NCBI GenBank assembly: GCA_013399855.1
Contig: VXAY01002872.1
Location: forward strand, 186,001-250,000
Length of the DNA: 64,000 nt
Reading direction: 5' to 3'
Origin: Oxyruncus cristatus
Taxonomy: Eukaryota; Chordata; Aves; Passeriformes; Cotingidae
The position numbers were made by a program, and so were the translations under genes. The notes beneath the pieces were generated by a model. It did not search any database. It was not told where the DNA came from and saw only the letters and a program-made list of their open reading frames with translations. How positions within the stretch are numbered: the stretch's first letter is position 1; the number at the start of each line of letters is the position of its first letter. Shown here piece by piece: positions 1-13,142 of this stretch.

Positions 1-1868
1 TAGTTTGTAAACCATTAAACCATCTTCTCTTTCTCATGATGAGGGACAAATTTAGCTTGTGGCTTCAACGGTAAATCTCATTTCTGTCAGCTTTGTTGCA
101 TGGTAAGGCATTTTATTTTGCCATACAAATTCTACGGTGTTACATTAGTAAGTATAACTTGCTCTTTCCTTTTCTTAGATGTTACATTTTGGGGGCAATG
201 GGTCAGTAGGAAGACTTCAGTAAAGACATTTCAAAGTCCAGGGTACTGTGTATTCTCACATTGAGCTAATCTAGGTTGGCTCACGGCTGAATCCATGGGC
301 ACTGAGGAGGGTGAGGGACTCAGCAAGGCAAGAAGCTGAGATTAGCTGGTGGGGCTAAATTCCCCACCAACCTACCCTGGAGAAATAGACATAAATGGGC
401 TATACCAGCAGAACCAAAATTACAACAGATTAAAAAATTCCCTGACCACCAGGCATTGCAGGTAACAAGCCAGAAAAGCAAATGTTGCTAGACCTATAGC
501 TTGTGCTCTTTGGTACTGCGTGCAATGATTTGACATCGTGCTTTTATACACAAAGGACTGTATTTAATGTTTTAACCCCACACAGCAGAACAACATATCC
601 GTTCATTCCTTGCAATTGTGGAATTACCATGCTACAGACTTCCTAATGCTCTGCCTTGACTGACATCAAAGGGAAACATCTGAGTCACACAGAGCATAAT
701 AATGAGAGGAACAACTCACATGACCTACTTCTTACCCACTGCCTTCAGGCAGTAGTATTTCTGTGCCTGGAAACCTTGAGGGCAAGCATCCCACAGCAAC
801 CTTGAGTTAAGAATGTGGTGAGGTGTTTTTTGAGCTGAACAGCCTGATCAGTAAGAGGGCTGCACTGTCTGCAAAGAGGTGTGGGATGTAAGGATTCTGG
901 ATTTTGGCTGGTGTTCCTGGGGAGCTGTGCTGAAGGGTAGCATTTGCAGAAATTTAGAAAAGGGAAGGAAAATAGTGTTTTAGCACAGATGCTGATCATG
1001 AAAATAAGTGAAGTAAGCCAACACACATGCACACAGACCAAGGAGCTGATATGGAGACCCATTTATTGTGGAGGCCTCCCCTTGCAACACACTGTAATTG
1101 ACCCCTGGGCTCTGAGGGCAGTGTAACTGAGCATCAGTCATGACCATAAGGGCTCTCTGAGCCAGAGGTCAGGGTCAGAGTGCAAGCTGTCCTGCGTTTC
1201 CACAGCCTTTTCAACTGAATGGGTTTAGATGTGCTTTTGGCTGTTGTACCAAAGGAGGATGGGAGGAGAGAAGGAGTTTCCCAAGCTCTCTGCTCTTCCC
1301 ACTCTTATCTCTCTCTGTTTGTCATGAGGAGTGGATGGCTATGTGGTGTAGGAGAGGAACTGAGTAGACTGTCAGCTCTTGGTCTCACTGATGGATACCT
1401 ATGGCTTCAGCTGATAACACCAAAGTGTGACTAGAGTGAGGAACAGGGCAGGAAGGAGGGTGTTTGTTGTTTTGCAGGACTGCAAAATAGACCATGTTTC
1501 CCCTTGACCCTGCTAGAGATTCCTGCTTTGGCTTCAGCAGAAACAGAATCTCACTTTAAAAGCAGAAATATTTTCCTTCAAGAAGGATAAGTTTTCATGC
1601 TCCAGCACTTGGTAGAAGGTCATTTACCTAGTGTTCCCATTTCTTCACAGTGGTATGAGGAGGAAAAAAAAGGTCATTAAACCTATCATCATTGCTTTTT
1701 CTCTAATAAAGGAGATGGGAAAAAGCCTCAGAGATTCAAAAAGGCTTTTCTGCTTGTTTTAAAAGTAGATGTTTTCATATTAACCTCCTCACTTTAGTTA
1801 TAAATTGCACCTATTCTGGTGAAACTGAGGAAAAGATAGCTGTGGAGTATCCCTGGATAAATATTATA

Positions 1869-1894
1869 TTTATCTACTCTTTAGAGTAGATAAA
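1869..1894. repeat. Short perfect palindrome, 12-bp arms
   Basis: Two 12-bp arms (TTTATCTACTCT and its reverse complement) flank a 2-bp TT spacer. A further copy of the core TATCTACTCT lies just downstream at about 1903-1912. The surroundings are very AT-rich. It may be a simple slippage or hairpin product; no transposon body is seen beside it. Confidence 0.6.
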
Positions 1895-2048
1895 GAATAT
1901 ATTATCTACTCTTTTTATAGGATGAAGAACAGCAATTAAAAAAATGATCATATTTCCTTGTCAGCTCCATAAGCTACTTTTTTTAAGCAACTGCTTGAAG
2001 TGACTAGGAGTATCACTGGTGCAGTCAAATTGAAATCCATGTCATGGA

Positions 2049-2160
2049 CCTTGTCTCTCTTGCTCTCTCTGCTCCCATCTCCCTCCCTCTCTCCTTCCCT
2101 CCCTTTCTTTCTCTTTTTCTCTTTATCTTCCATCTCCTCATCTCTTTCTCTTTGTCTGTC
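2049..2160. repeat. Polypyrimidine (CT-rich) low-complexity tract
   Basis: About 110 bases on the plus strand are almost all C and T, built from imperfect TCTC, CCCT and TTTC units. The complementary strand gives a spurious charged open frame rich in Lys, Glu and Arg, which is a translation artefact of GA-rich DNA. Such tracts occur in introns and can form triplex DNA; no function can be read from it. Confidence 0.7.
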
Positions 2161-5100
2161 CTAACTTTTCCCTTTCCTTTTAGGTGAATAATCCAGTTGT
2201 CTGGTAAGAAATGTCACGGAGGGCTAACTCAAGGATAAAGGATTATATTTATCTGGTCACAAGATTGGTCACAGGGGGTTCTCTTTCATTTAATTTGAAA
2301 TAATAAAACATAGCTTATAGACTATAAATAATTTTAGCTTTCAAAATCTATCAGAGAATGGCAGTATGTCTTTGCTGAGCACAATTTAAAACTTCTTGTG
2401 TCAGCTGATCAAATTAAATAAAGCTCCTGTGCTGTCAAAGTTCAAAAGCTACTGATGTGCCAAACATTCATTCTCCAGCTCTGTATTTAGCTTTCCAGGC
2501 AGACAAGGTCAGACATATCTGATTGATCCAGATTCTGTCTTGTAGGAATTCCAGACGACTGTTTCTGTAAGAAAAAGGGTGTTTTCCCCTGTTTTCCTCC
2601 CACGGTAGAGCAGCTGGTTTGGTCTTATTCCACCAGATGGCAAACTTTAACCAAGGGAAAAAAAAATGCTTTTTGCAACTACCCATTTACCTTAGAGGGG
2701 AGGGGGAAGAGAGCTTGCATCATTGGTTATTTTTTGTTGTTTTTTTGCTTTCTGTTTTAAAGAAATGTTTTTACTACGATAGGCTCCCATCCATCTTCTG
2801 GCATGATTTGTAATGTTTAGAAAAATAAATCAATAGAGCAGCATTTGCTGTCAGCTATTGAGTAACTGACAGATGTCACAAAGAGAAGCAAAAAATGGTT
2901 TAGAATGTATGATCTATCCCCAAATTTCACCGAACAAAGATAGATTCAGTGCTCCTAAACAAACACGTATGGTGATTCCAGTAAAAAATGAGAAGATATT
3001 ACTGAGCTCTTAGTGCTCCTTAACAGACCCTGAGTTCTGGTTATTCCCAAAATCTGCATTAATCCCTAGGTTTGACTCAGGAATGGGCTGCTCTGCAATG
3101 TGTTTATGCCATCATAACCTGCCTGCAATGCCTGGACCATGCACAAAGCAGAGAAGAACTGTGCTTGCTCTGTCCAAGCTACATTATTTCTTCAGTCCAG
3201 GGCAGTCTAGGTTTCAGACCTCCCAGGAGTGGAGTTAAAGACTGTTTGTATTAATGCAGCAGACTTTATCTGCTGTGTTAAAGCTAATTTTCACTCACTC
3301 ATTTCATTTTATGGACTGGCCATTCCAGCTTCACAGGGGAAGCAGTTGTGGCACCAGGAGGTGTCTTGGCTTGGCAGAGGTAACTCAGCCATGGAGCATT
3401 AACAGGATGTGGGAGGTCCAAGTCTCCCAAGCCCAAGTTCAACAATCTGGCCATGTGGATCTGGAGATATCTGCACTGTCTCCAGGAACAGGAGAGAAGA
3501 GCTGTGGGGTGTCTGTAGCCTTTGGGTTAGAAAGCCTGGCATGTAAAATCACAGCTGTCAGTTCCTTCACTTGTTTTTTTTTTTATTATCATTTCCCTCT
3601 GCCGGACACCGTGGGCCCATCCCCACCTGGGAACTGGGCTCCAGGTGAGTAGCATGCTGGAAACCTTATCAACCCTGCCCTGGAAGCTGCTCTGCCCGCC
3701 CCTGCAAAGCAGAAAAGTGGTACCCAGTTGTTCAAGAAGAGAGACATGATTGACTAATATCAAGAAACACTTCAAAGGATAGGGGGGAAATCAAATTTAC
3801 ATCTTCTCACTTGCTGACCTAATGGCTGTAGAAAAAGTGTTCCTTCTCTTTCTTTCTGTAGGCTCTGTTAAAGTAAATGATTACTCTTCCATTATAATCA
3901 GCTTTACAAGTTTGAAAATAGCTTTACCTATGTCTGTACATGTCTTTCTTAGCTCTTTATAAAGAATAAACTTCCAAAAAGTAAATTAAAGCCACAGATA
4001 TTTGTAAAAGTAGGCCAGATGAGCTTCAGGGAAATTTATGCAACAAAAACAATTACATAGCAGTGTGTAAAGTAGTCAAAACTTGTGAGCCCCAGTTCCA
4101 AGACTGAAAAATAAATACATATGTTTAAGCTATCATTGCATTTCCAGGTGCATGGTTTTAATTTTTTTCTCAGCATCAAGGGAGGTTGGAAGCCTTTGTT
4201 TTCCCAAAAGTGGGAACTCATTCAACTGTTACCACATAACTCCTAGAACTGAGGCTTTACAAAAGGCTCAGGACTCATTATAAAACAAAGTTTGAAGAGC
4301 TTCAGCAGTATAGACTGCAGTAAAATGGAAGAGTTAAAGAATACAGGTGGCTGTGTGTGGGTGTCTGCTTCGGTAGTCATGCTTTGAGGACTTAGCTTGT
4401 GCTTTATTTCTCTCAGGGAGAGGATTATGGGCTTTGGAGTTTCGTACTGTGCTTTGAGTTTCTGTCTCAGAATTATTTTTTTTTTTTTTTACTTTTGGAT
4501 AGAACACTGCAAATTCCCGCAGTGTCTCTGCCAGAGCTTCAGGCATGCCTAGGGAAGTTGTGGATGCCCTATGTAACTCCAGCATCCCTGTCTCACACAC
4601 CTATTCTCTCCGGAAATAAACATTATTTCTCCAAAGCCATGTAGGTTTGACCAATAGCAAGACCCATCTCGCTTTGCTTTGCCACCACTCATTTTACTAT
4701 CCCCTTAATCTTCTGGATTAAGGGAGCTTTTGAAAACAGCACACCAATGTGACAGCATTGAAGCCAGGCAGGAAGTGCTTGGTGCTTTCTAAGGCAATGT
4801 TTCCTCTGGAAGACACAGGGGCCCATTGCCCGACCCAGACAGTTCTCACCGGGGCAGCAGTGTGCCAGCTTGGCTGACTTACAAGTGTAAGGACAGTGAG
4901 GTCATTTTTGTTCTGGGCCTCACCTCTCCCCTGCTACCGAGAAATGCCAGTGTAGTGATATAGAGAGTCACAAGAAGACTTTTTTAAAAAATTTTATTTC
5001 TGCTCTTGCTGTGAGCTTTTGAATTTTGCTTTGGTTTCCCCAGTATGAGTTAATTTGGAGATCACTTAGTTTTGTGAAAGAGTAGGATGAAACTAAACTG

Positions 5101-7530
5101 ATGATTTTGGAATAAGATCACAAAACCCAGGCCAGAATTGCCCAGGTAGAGAAGTATTTTTCCTTCATTGCATCCAGTAAATTTGAATACTGTAATAAAG
5201 TGGAAGCCCGCAAAAACCTTACATGTATTAATGTCTTTTACTTAGTTTTAATTTCACTACTGGTCTCATACATGAAACTCAAGTCTGAATTTCTTTTGTT
5301 TTATAATTCAATTGTTGATACACAAACTAAAACAAAATCTGATCCCTTTTCCATATTCATGATGGCTCTGCAGTTCTGACAAAACTAAACTATAATGAAC
5401 CAGTGCAAAACAGACTTCTTTTTTTTCTGCTAAGAAAGTTTTGTAATAAAATTCCAAGTAAAGGTAAAGGATTACACATTCACGTAATAACTTTTCAAGG
5501 GTAGGAATGGATTTTAAAGTCATGCATCTTAGTAGAAAAAAAATTGCCTCTCTAAAAGGTATTCTGCAGTTTGTAAGGTTTGTTTAAGCACTAATCTATC
5601 AAACTTGGAAAGAGCTGAGAGTCATTTGTGGAGAGGAGACAACTCTTCTAACCTTAAATAAATTTGAGCTTCCATTGAAAGAACTTGAAGTGCCAGGTTG
5701 GTAGGTGGCTGAAGCCAGATGTGATGTTTGGTCTCAGATGAGTGGAAACCATAAGGCCTACAAAGGTGTATCCAAAGATGTATCTGCAGCAGGCTCAGGA
5801 AGATTCCAGTGCTGCAAACAGAGTTGTGGTCGAGTTTTTCAGGGAAGTGCTAGGGATACTTGCCTTGTCCTCACCCTTCTCTGGGATTGAGCATGCAACC
5901 ACACTGCAGGCAGGGTCCTGAACTAGATGAACCTTCGATCTGAAATGTATGGCTTCTCCCTAAAGTTATTTGTTTGCAAAGTTTTCCTATGCTGTTATCT
6001 ATTTGACAGTATTTTAAAATCTCTTATTATACTTCCTGAGATAAAAAACTTTTGCTACTGAGGCAAGCTTCTAGTCAATCTTTCTCCCTCAAATAAATGT
6101 TGTTTTCTTGTTACTGCTTCTCTCTGCCACAGCTAAAATAAATCAGAATCCCCATCTCAGTGCCTGTTGAGACAGGAACATTTAATTTATAGAAATTTCC
6201 TTTTCTTTTCATGGTTTCTACTAAACAGAACATGCTGGGTCTCAACCTGCATTTGCATTATGCTAAATTACAAGCAGAACAATCAATACAAGTCCCAGCT
6301 CATGCTGCCCACAGCTGAGCAGCAGCAAAGAGAAAACTGCCAAGGAAATCTTTCCCACCCAGCCAGCTCATTGCTTGTTTCTTGTTAATAGACATTGATA
6401 GGTGGCATTTAGCCATCTATTTATTTATCCCAGTGGTCTTGGAGTGCCTCCCAAGAGCTGGAGAAGAAAGGAGGAGCTTATCCTTTGACACCTTATGAAT
6501 TTTCCTTGCAAGGCAGTCCCAGATGGCCATTTCTCAGGGCAGGGCAGGAGAGGGTGTCTGTGCAGTATCTCCTTTTTGAGTGCCCAGAGACAGAGACATG
6601 ACTGCCCTTCACACAGGATTGCTCCTGGGTGGGGCCTCTAATGGGGTAGTTATTGTAGACACTCATTTCCTAAAGTTAATTGATTCTTCAGCCGTGACTT
6701 TGTGTTCACCCTCTTTCCTCCCTCCTAGGTTCCCTGGTACACCAGCTCATCTCCCTTCATCTCCATGGCCCTTTTTCTTACCCATATCTCTTTCTTTTTG
6801 CTTTTCTCCTTCTCTTTAACATGCCCTAGTGGCTGCAACCTTGCATTTTTCATACTGTCAGCTTCCTGGGATGAGGACAGCTCTACTGGCGGGTGCTGAT
6901 GCGCTCTGGTCTGTGCCTGTATCTCTTAGATGTGGCTCATTGAAATGCTGTACTTGCCCTGGTCTGCAGGAGGTTCAGGTGTGCTTGAGTGAACTATCCT
7001 CAGGGGTTTGCAGCGATGTGAACAAACCCGTCTGAAGTCAGTGTGGCTGTGCTAAGGGAAACTTTCTACTGGAGCCCGTAGTCTCTGGGGGCTGGGCTTA
7101 CTGCTGGAATAATGTGCAGATGGAAGAGAAACAAAAACTACAGAAATCATTACCTCCTCTTGTGCTCAGGTCCTTGTTCATGTCCTTTCTAGTAATTGGC
7201 ATTTAATTTGAAAGTGTTACCTGGTCCTTCTTCCTCTTAGTTTGGGTTTATCTGAAATGCTGACTAGCCCTTCATGCTGCAAAGTATTTTATTAAAGCCT
7301 GACAGAAAGTTCCCTGGAAAAAGTACAGGCTTGCTTGTCCTCCTCGGACTTCCTCTTCAGAGATGTCTTTCAGAGAGCTGCCCAACCAGATTTGATTTTG
7401 CTTCCTATCTTCACCAAACCTCAGGTAACAGCAGCCTGGTGAGGAAAAACTATCTAGCTGATTGGTATTACTGCTTGCAGGAGTATTGGCCCCCTTGCAT
7501 GTGCCTCAGTAATCTGCAGGAGAAGTGCAT

Positions 7531-8030
7531 TGGCACAGCCTGGAAACACCAGGCTCCTGGAGCGCACACACAGGTCACCCTACCTGGGACACATTCAGCG
7601 TGATGTTCACCTGAATTTCAATGCACACCTTTGCCCAGGGAGCGCTGCACTGCCATTTCCCTGGACTTCCAGGTGCTGGTGTGAAGACTGCAGTCATGCT
7701 CGGCACATGTGCGTGCCTGTTCTCCATCGCATCGGCCGTAGGTGACTGGCTGGAGATGATGAGCTGGAAGGCTGCTGAGCCCAAGAGCTGCAGTGAGCAT
7801 TCCCAGCGCCCTCCCTGCCCCGCCCCGCTGCCCCCACAGCCGAGTTGCTGCACGCGTGGGTGAAGGCACGGCTGCATCTCAGTGCAGCCCCCCCAGCACA
7901 GCACAAAGTGGGAAGGTGTTCACCGCTTTTGCCTCCGGACCCATGCTGGGCTTAAACCAAGCAGAAGAGCATCTCTGTGATCCTGCAGTCAGCAGCCATA
8001 TCCTGCAGAGCCGCAGCGACTGACTGAATT
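7531..8030. other. Locally GC-rich patch, no recognised gene
   Basis: GC content rises clearly here, most of all at 7795-7910 where C-runs and several CpGs occur. Several open frames of 70-109 codons overlap on both strands, as expected when GC is high and stops are rare. None reads as a known protein. It could be a small weak CpG patch, a regulatory element or an unrecognised exon; I cannot choose between these. Confidence 0.3.
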
Positions 8031-8806
8031 GACAGGATTAATGTGACTCCAGGGGGTCTCCCTGCAGCTAATCAGGAGACGCTGGTCCTAATGAATGAAG
8101 CACAGTGGAGAGAACTAGTACGCTGAAGGCAGCGAATGTCCCCTTTATTGTAGTTACAGTATTAGTGATTAAAACATTACTCTGTGGGATGCAGCTAGCT
8201 CTCAATCTAATTCTTGAGCTGACAGGAAAGAAAAGCCCATGAAATGTCAGCTTCAAATATAATGGAAATCACTGCTCAGGACATTCATATTTTTTGATCA
8301 AAGGTCATGCTGTTATTGATGCAGGTGTTGGGGGCTATGGCTCTAGCTCCTGCCTGTCTCCCATGCAGCTCCAACTGAGAGCCTGCTCCGTGGCTCAAAA
8401 CCAAGAAGGTCCAACAGAAATGAGATGAATTAATCATTTCCCCTTCATAAACTGATGCTTATAATCCTGGCTGTGATTCCCTGTTATGTCTTCCCTTCTG
8501 CAGAGAACTTTATTCCCTACTGTGCTGAAATAAAATGAACCAAACCATTGTCAAAACAATTCAAAGCGCTCTGCTCCTTTGGGCAGAGGGATCAGCTCTA
8601 CTTTGCCTGTTAACTCCTCGAACTGCTGAAGAAATAGGTGCAGGAAAAATGATAGTGTGTCTAATATTATATTGTTAAATTTAAGTGCTGTGTTTGTTTA
8701 ATCAGAATCACAACATAGTGTGTAATATGTCTTTCTGTCCTGGCAAATGCCCTGCCTTAAAAAAAATAACTCAAAGTCTCTGTGTACCTGTAGGTCATTG
8801 GCTAGC

Positions 8807-8814
8807 ATGCAAAT
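8807..8814 (+). promoter_or_regulatory. POU octamer motif in AT-rich patch
   Basis: A perfect ATGCAAAT octamer, the classical binding site of POU-domain factors, sits in a 200-bp AT-rich stretch. A single 8-mer is expected about once per 65 kb by chance on one strand, so this is weak evidence on its own. It matters only if the surrounding block is conserved between birds. Confidence 0.2.
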
Positions 8815-9544
8815 GAACTATTTTATAATTATGCATGAAATATCAAAGACACTCAAAAAACAGCAGCTGTGAAGATTGGGTCCTCAGGCCCTGTTCAGTC
8901 GCATTGCTAGACTGGAAGCTGCTGCTTAAACCAATGCTAATCACACTAGGGGTGCAGCACAGCTTCCCTGTAGGCATCAGCTTGAGGTTCTCTGCTCTAG
9001 TCATGCAAAGAATTTGTTGGTACTTTTTGGACACATACACACCTATGAGGGACACCTTATGTCCCTCACAACACACCTTGTAGTGTGTAGCCAGCCAGGC
9101 AAGGTCCTTGGTCAAAGCTGAAACGACAGCAGCTTCACGGTTGCTAAGTTTGCACCCACATGTGTCTCTGCTTGGAAGATCAGTCTCTAATGGGAAGGGA
9201 GGGAAAATAAACTGCGTTGATGTTCCAACTTCTATTCTTCACCAGCTTGACTGTAAACAGCTGACTTCGTTGCTAAACCTTTCTTTCTCTGATATTTTTT
9301 AGCAATTTGCTGTGCTGTTTAGCTTTCCTGCTCCCCAAAATCTAGAGGCCCCACTGCAAGAACTGGCACAACAGTGAGGAACAAATCAGCTGCCTGGGAG
9401 CCGCTGAACCATACATGATGTTAAGCAAGAGTGATGTACGTATGTATGACCAGTAAGACTTCTTTAGTTTGCATGGAAAGGCTTTTATTTATTTATTTAA
9501 TTGTAGCTTCTTACAGAGCTCTCTTAGCAGCTCCCATTCATCTT

Positions 9545-9561
9545 CCCCCCTCCCCCCCCCC
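9545..9561. repeat. Poly-C run (C6-T-C10)
   Basis: This is a short homopolymer-rich tract on the plus strand. It is a simple low-complexity feature, with G-runs on the complementary strand but too few separate runs for a good quadruplex. Confidence 0.7.
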
Positions 9562-11582
9562 AAGTCCTGAAAGTCCATGAATGATGAATAAAAATTTTAC
9601 ATTTCCATTTCACTTTTGAAAAAGGGGAAAGATGATGACGGTCAAGAACATGCTTTCAGCAAAGAATAAAATGTTATTATCCATCTTGTCCTTGGCAAGA
9701 CCTACTTTTCTCCTGTCTTGTATTTCTAAGGGTTCTTTCCTCCATTATCTGTTATGCTAATTAAGTCCTAACGTCTACTTTCTCTCTTTCCATCTCTCCT
9801 ATTTAATTAACGTAGTGGATGTTGTCTTTTACCTTATGGTTACAATGAACAAGGCTCCTGTGAAAACTGATGTTTTTTGAAAACTTTTAAAATTAAAATG
9901 TCATGAATTCAAAGCATCAGCCAGTTCTAGTTATTTTGTCATATGAAGATTGCTTTGGAGACTCACCTGAAAACACACTTAAACTACCCCCAATTAGCTT
10001 TTTGCTTAGATAGCAACTACTGTGCAAAGGAAAATAAAAAAAGGAGAGACAATAAAAAATATTTAAATATTCTATAAATTTTGGCAGTTGCACTTAAAAT
10101 GTTGCATTCAAGTGTGGATTCACTCTAATTTACAATAAATGCCCTCCCTCAGAGAATAAGCCTCAGACAGACTGTTTTTAAAGACTGATGGTGGTTTTCT
10201 GTCCACAATGTGTTCCCATATGAAGTTTCCATAACTTCTTTTCACCATGCAGTAAGATCCTCCTCCTCAGCACATGGGGTCTAGATTTTTCACTCCAGCA
10301 GGTCAAAGCACTTTCCTAATTACCAGGATGAGGAGTCGCTGGGGTGAGCAACCTCTCCAACCCCATTGAAGCTGGGTCACTCATCCACATGGGAAGCAAA
10401 TCACAGGTTTGGGAGAACAGCAGGGAAATGACAACCAGAGCCAAGTGCAGAGATGGGTGGCTCAGCCAAGAGGAGGTGGACACTGATCAATTGCCCTTCG
10501 TTGTTATGGCTCCTGTGATTCGTGACCCAGTTGATTTCCACTGAAATGAAAGAATCTGTTTCCATGGCTTTGCCTGTTTGTCTGAATCAGGTGTTTCAAT
10601 CTCAAGTGCTGCTACCACTTGTCTGGTGTTTTTACTTTATTTGTGGAGATTTCTACTTGTGCATGTATTGTACACTGCATTGCTGAGAACCTGTGGGGCA
10701 TGACGTACATGCAGAGCATGGCTGTCACTCCACAGAGTGCATTTACATTTGCCACTTAAATTTTCTATCAGACAAAGATAAATCTGAGCACATTGCAGTA
10801 AGATGCTTAACAACAGCATTTAGTAGATGCTTTGGGTTTTTTTCTCTAGCTCCCATAAACATCTCAAAACTCATTTAGGCACCTTCCCTTTTATCTGTAC
10901 CTCATGCATGGTGCTTGCTGCTGAGTGGAGTAGTACCAAACACAAGAGATGAAATGCTGCAGTATGTTTCTCTCAACTTATGCTGCTAAAGCCGATGGAA
11001 TGAGCTGTGAAAGGGGTCCAAGGTGAATCTCCTCAAACTGAGCTATATGCCATAGCTTCAATGTTTGGCTGATGCTAAAGTGCCTGATTTCAGGTAATAA
11101 AGTACTGCGTTTGCTAAAGGCAGCAGCAACTGCCCCAAAATGCTTTATTTCCCCTTTCCAGAATTCAGGCTGGCAACCTGTAAACCTCCTGGGTCCTGGT
11201 GTAATAGAATAATAGCAGAGAGCAATACTAGATCAAGGCTTTAGTCCAGTCATTATCACAGCTACTCACACTCTGAAAAAGTGCAACATGATGAATATCT
11301 ATAGTGATTTTTATCACAGAAAAACCCATGGTATTTTTCAACTGCAGTGACACTTTGTAGTAAGTCTAAGATCTGCTCCAGACTTATTATGCTGCAGACA
11401 CACACATATGACTTCATTGGATTCACTAATGATCATGCCAATTATAAGGTGAAGGCATCTGATTACAGTGCCCGCAGCTTGTGAGGCCTGACTCAAAGTT
11501 CACCAAAGTCAAAGGATGCTTTAAAGCCAAATGAAACAAGTTTGAAAGGCAGTGAACTGTTCAAAGTAAGCTGTGACTAGTG

Positions 11583-11812
11583 AATTATAGAATGATGGAA
11601 CCATCAAGGTTGGCAGACATCTTTTGGATCATCCAGTCCAACCATCCAGCCGGCACTACCACTCTAACCCCTAAACCACTAAACTACATCACCCAGTGCC
11701 AGATCCAGGATGCCTCTTGAACATCCCCAGGGATGGTGACTCCACCATCTCCCTTGGCAACCTGTTCCAATGCCTATACATCTTCCAAAAGAGGAAAAAT
11801 TCTCTGTAAAAC
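11583..11812 (-). mobile_element. CR1 LINE, 5'-truncated 3' end
   Basis: Read on the minus strand, this is the 3' end of a chicken-repeat-1 LINE. The plus-strand sequence begins with the characteristic ATAGAATGATGGAACCATC terminus, followed by the GGATCATCCAGTCCAACC block and then the AACATCCCCAGGGATGG block. CR1 copies in birds are usually severely 5'-truncated, and only about 230 bp remain here. Similarity fades after the CCTGTTCCAATGCC segment, so the inner boundary is approximate. No coding capacity is left in this piece. Confidence 0.88.
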
Positions 11813-13142
11813 AGTACTTAAGGTTTGGAACTGTGCTTGTAATTTATTCTCTTTTATGGGCTTCTCCTTGCTTGATACTGTTTTTCTATCACAATGTTTG
11901 TTCCTTGATTGGATATGTTAGTACCTTTAATTTATTCAAAAGTGTGCACACTGATTCTCACTTCTGAATTAAAACAAGTTGCTTTTTGCAACTGAAAGTT
12001 TAATTTTCCATATTTTCCCGTATAATTGAGTTACGCTTACTCAGCAATGAAACCAGAATGCTTATTTGCCTTCCATTCTATTGTAAATTCTGTTTATGTT
12101 TTATGTTTTCTCCAGGTTATCATGTTTCGATAATACAGTATAACCACATGGCAGATAAAAATGTATCCTGAAACTGTTGTACTTCGCTCCTTGGAACAGA
12201 TGGCCAGGGTGTGGGTTAGTGTTTATCAGCGCAATCCCAGTGAAATCAGTGGGGGAAGAGAGAGCATTTTACAGAAAACCTTTCTAGAATATATCAGAAC
12301 TGCAAGATGTGATAAGGCTGGACGTGGTTCTTGGTTGCCCCTGCCTTCTGTAAGCATTTATACTAGAGGAAAGGGATGCAGGATTTCTGCAGGATGCTGC
12401 CATTATGACTGGGTAGTATGTTTGTTTCCTCTCAGCTCCTTTCTAAGACACTGGACCAACCACAGGGTGGCACGAAGTAGACTAGTTTTGACAGCAAAAT
12501 ATTGTGATTCTAGTCAGTTTTCAAAACTTTCTCTTGGCTTATCAGTAAACAGGATAATAATGTGTAAAATTCCACATTATGGGAGTGGGAAGTCTTACTT
12601 TTGACCTTTGCACGTGGACCAGTGACCAGGGGAACTAGGTGAGTGCAGAGGTGTGTGGTGTTAACTGTGGAAAGATTGGTTTTACCCCAAAGATTGGTGT
12701 GGCTCCCCAGAATGCTACAGTCACTCCCTGTTGATCAGTTTTTGTAAAAATGGGACTAATCAGCGTTCCTTTGCCCACTGAAGGAGCCATGGGAGGAAAT
12801 CCTTTCATGGTTTTCCACATTGGAGGTCTCCTCTGTTTTTTCCCTAGGAAGATAAACAGCTTTGATGTCTAGGCAAGTCTCTAGTGAGCCTCTACCGACT
12901 GTGAACTCCTTAACATTTCTGCAGTACTATCAATGCTAGGGACACTTTTTTAGTTATGTATTGAGTTGTTGCCAATCATGTGGAGGTAGAGAATCCATCA
13001 GATAACACAAGTTTCTTTAGAAAATTATACTAATCATTGATACAACAGCAGTAAGGCACCAAAACCACTGTACCTTGAAGTACGAAAAACCTCTTTAATG
13101 TTGGAAACAACAACACCAATTTAACTGAAGTTATTTAGTGGG
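11813..13142. other. Unique non-coding DNA
   Basis: A 147-codon open frame at 12161-12604 (plus strand) is the largest here. Its translation shows no signal peptide, repeat or motif that I recognise, and no splice context marks it as an exon. I treat it as chance. Nothing else is seen. Confidence 0.5.

Larger units (their letters stand above)
1..7530. other. Unique-looking non-coding DNA, no gene recognised
   Basis: This stretch is AT-leaning DNA with many stops in all six frames. The longest open frames (about 130 codons near 3254-3652) resemble no family I know and overlap competing frames on the other strand. I see no LINE, LTR or SINE boundary, no RNA gene and no convincing exon with paired splice sites. 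Local features, listed separately, are a short palindrome at 1869-1894 and a polypyrimidine tract at 2049-2160. It could be intron or intergenic DNA; the sequence alone does not decide. Confidence 0.6.
8031..11586. other. Unique non-coding DNA with AT-rich patches
   Basis: No coding exon, RNA gene or transposon is visible. The part from 8640 to 8850 is AT-rich and holds a perfect POU octamer ATGCAAAT at 8807-8814, followed by TTATGCAT near 8828. A C-run pair (C6, T, C10) lies at 9545-9561. The section near 10020-10080 is A/T-dominated. These are loose sequence impressions, not proven regulatory sites. Confidence 0.5.

Noticed and set aside
3254..3652. 132-codon open frame on the plus strand
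   Set aside because: The translation matches no family I know, a rival minus frame overlaps its 3' end, and no exon signals are present.
5910..5950. Sequence resembling the CR1 3' block (CCTGAACTAGATGAACCTT)
   Set aside because: Only about 20 bases look similar and no other CR1 block lies on either side; too short to call.
12161..12604. 147-codon open frame on the plus strand
   Set aside because: No recognisable domain, no splice or promoter context; within the length expected by chance in a window of this size.
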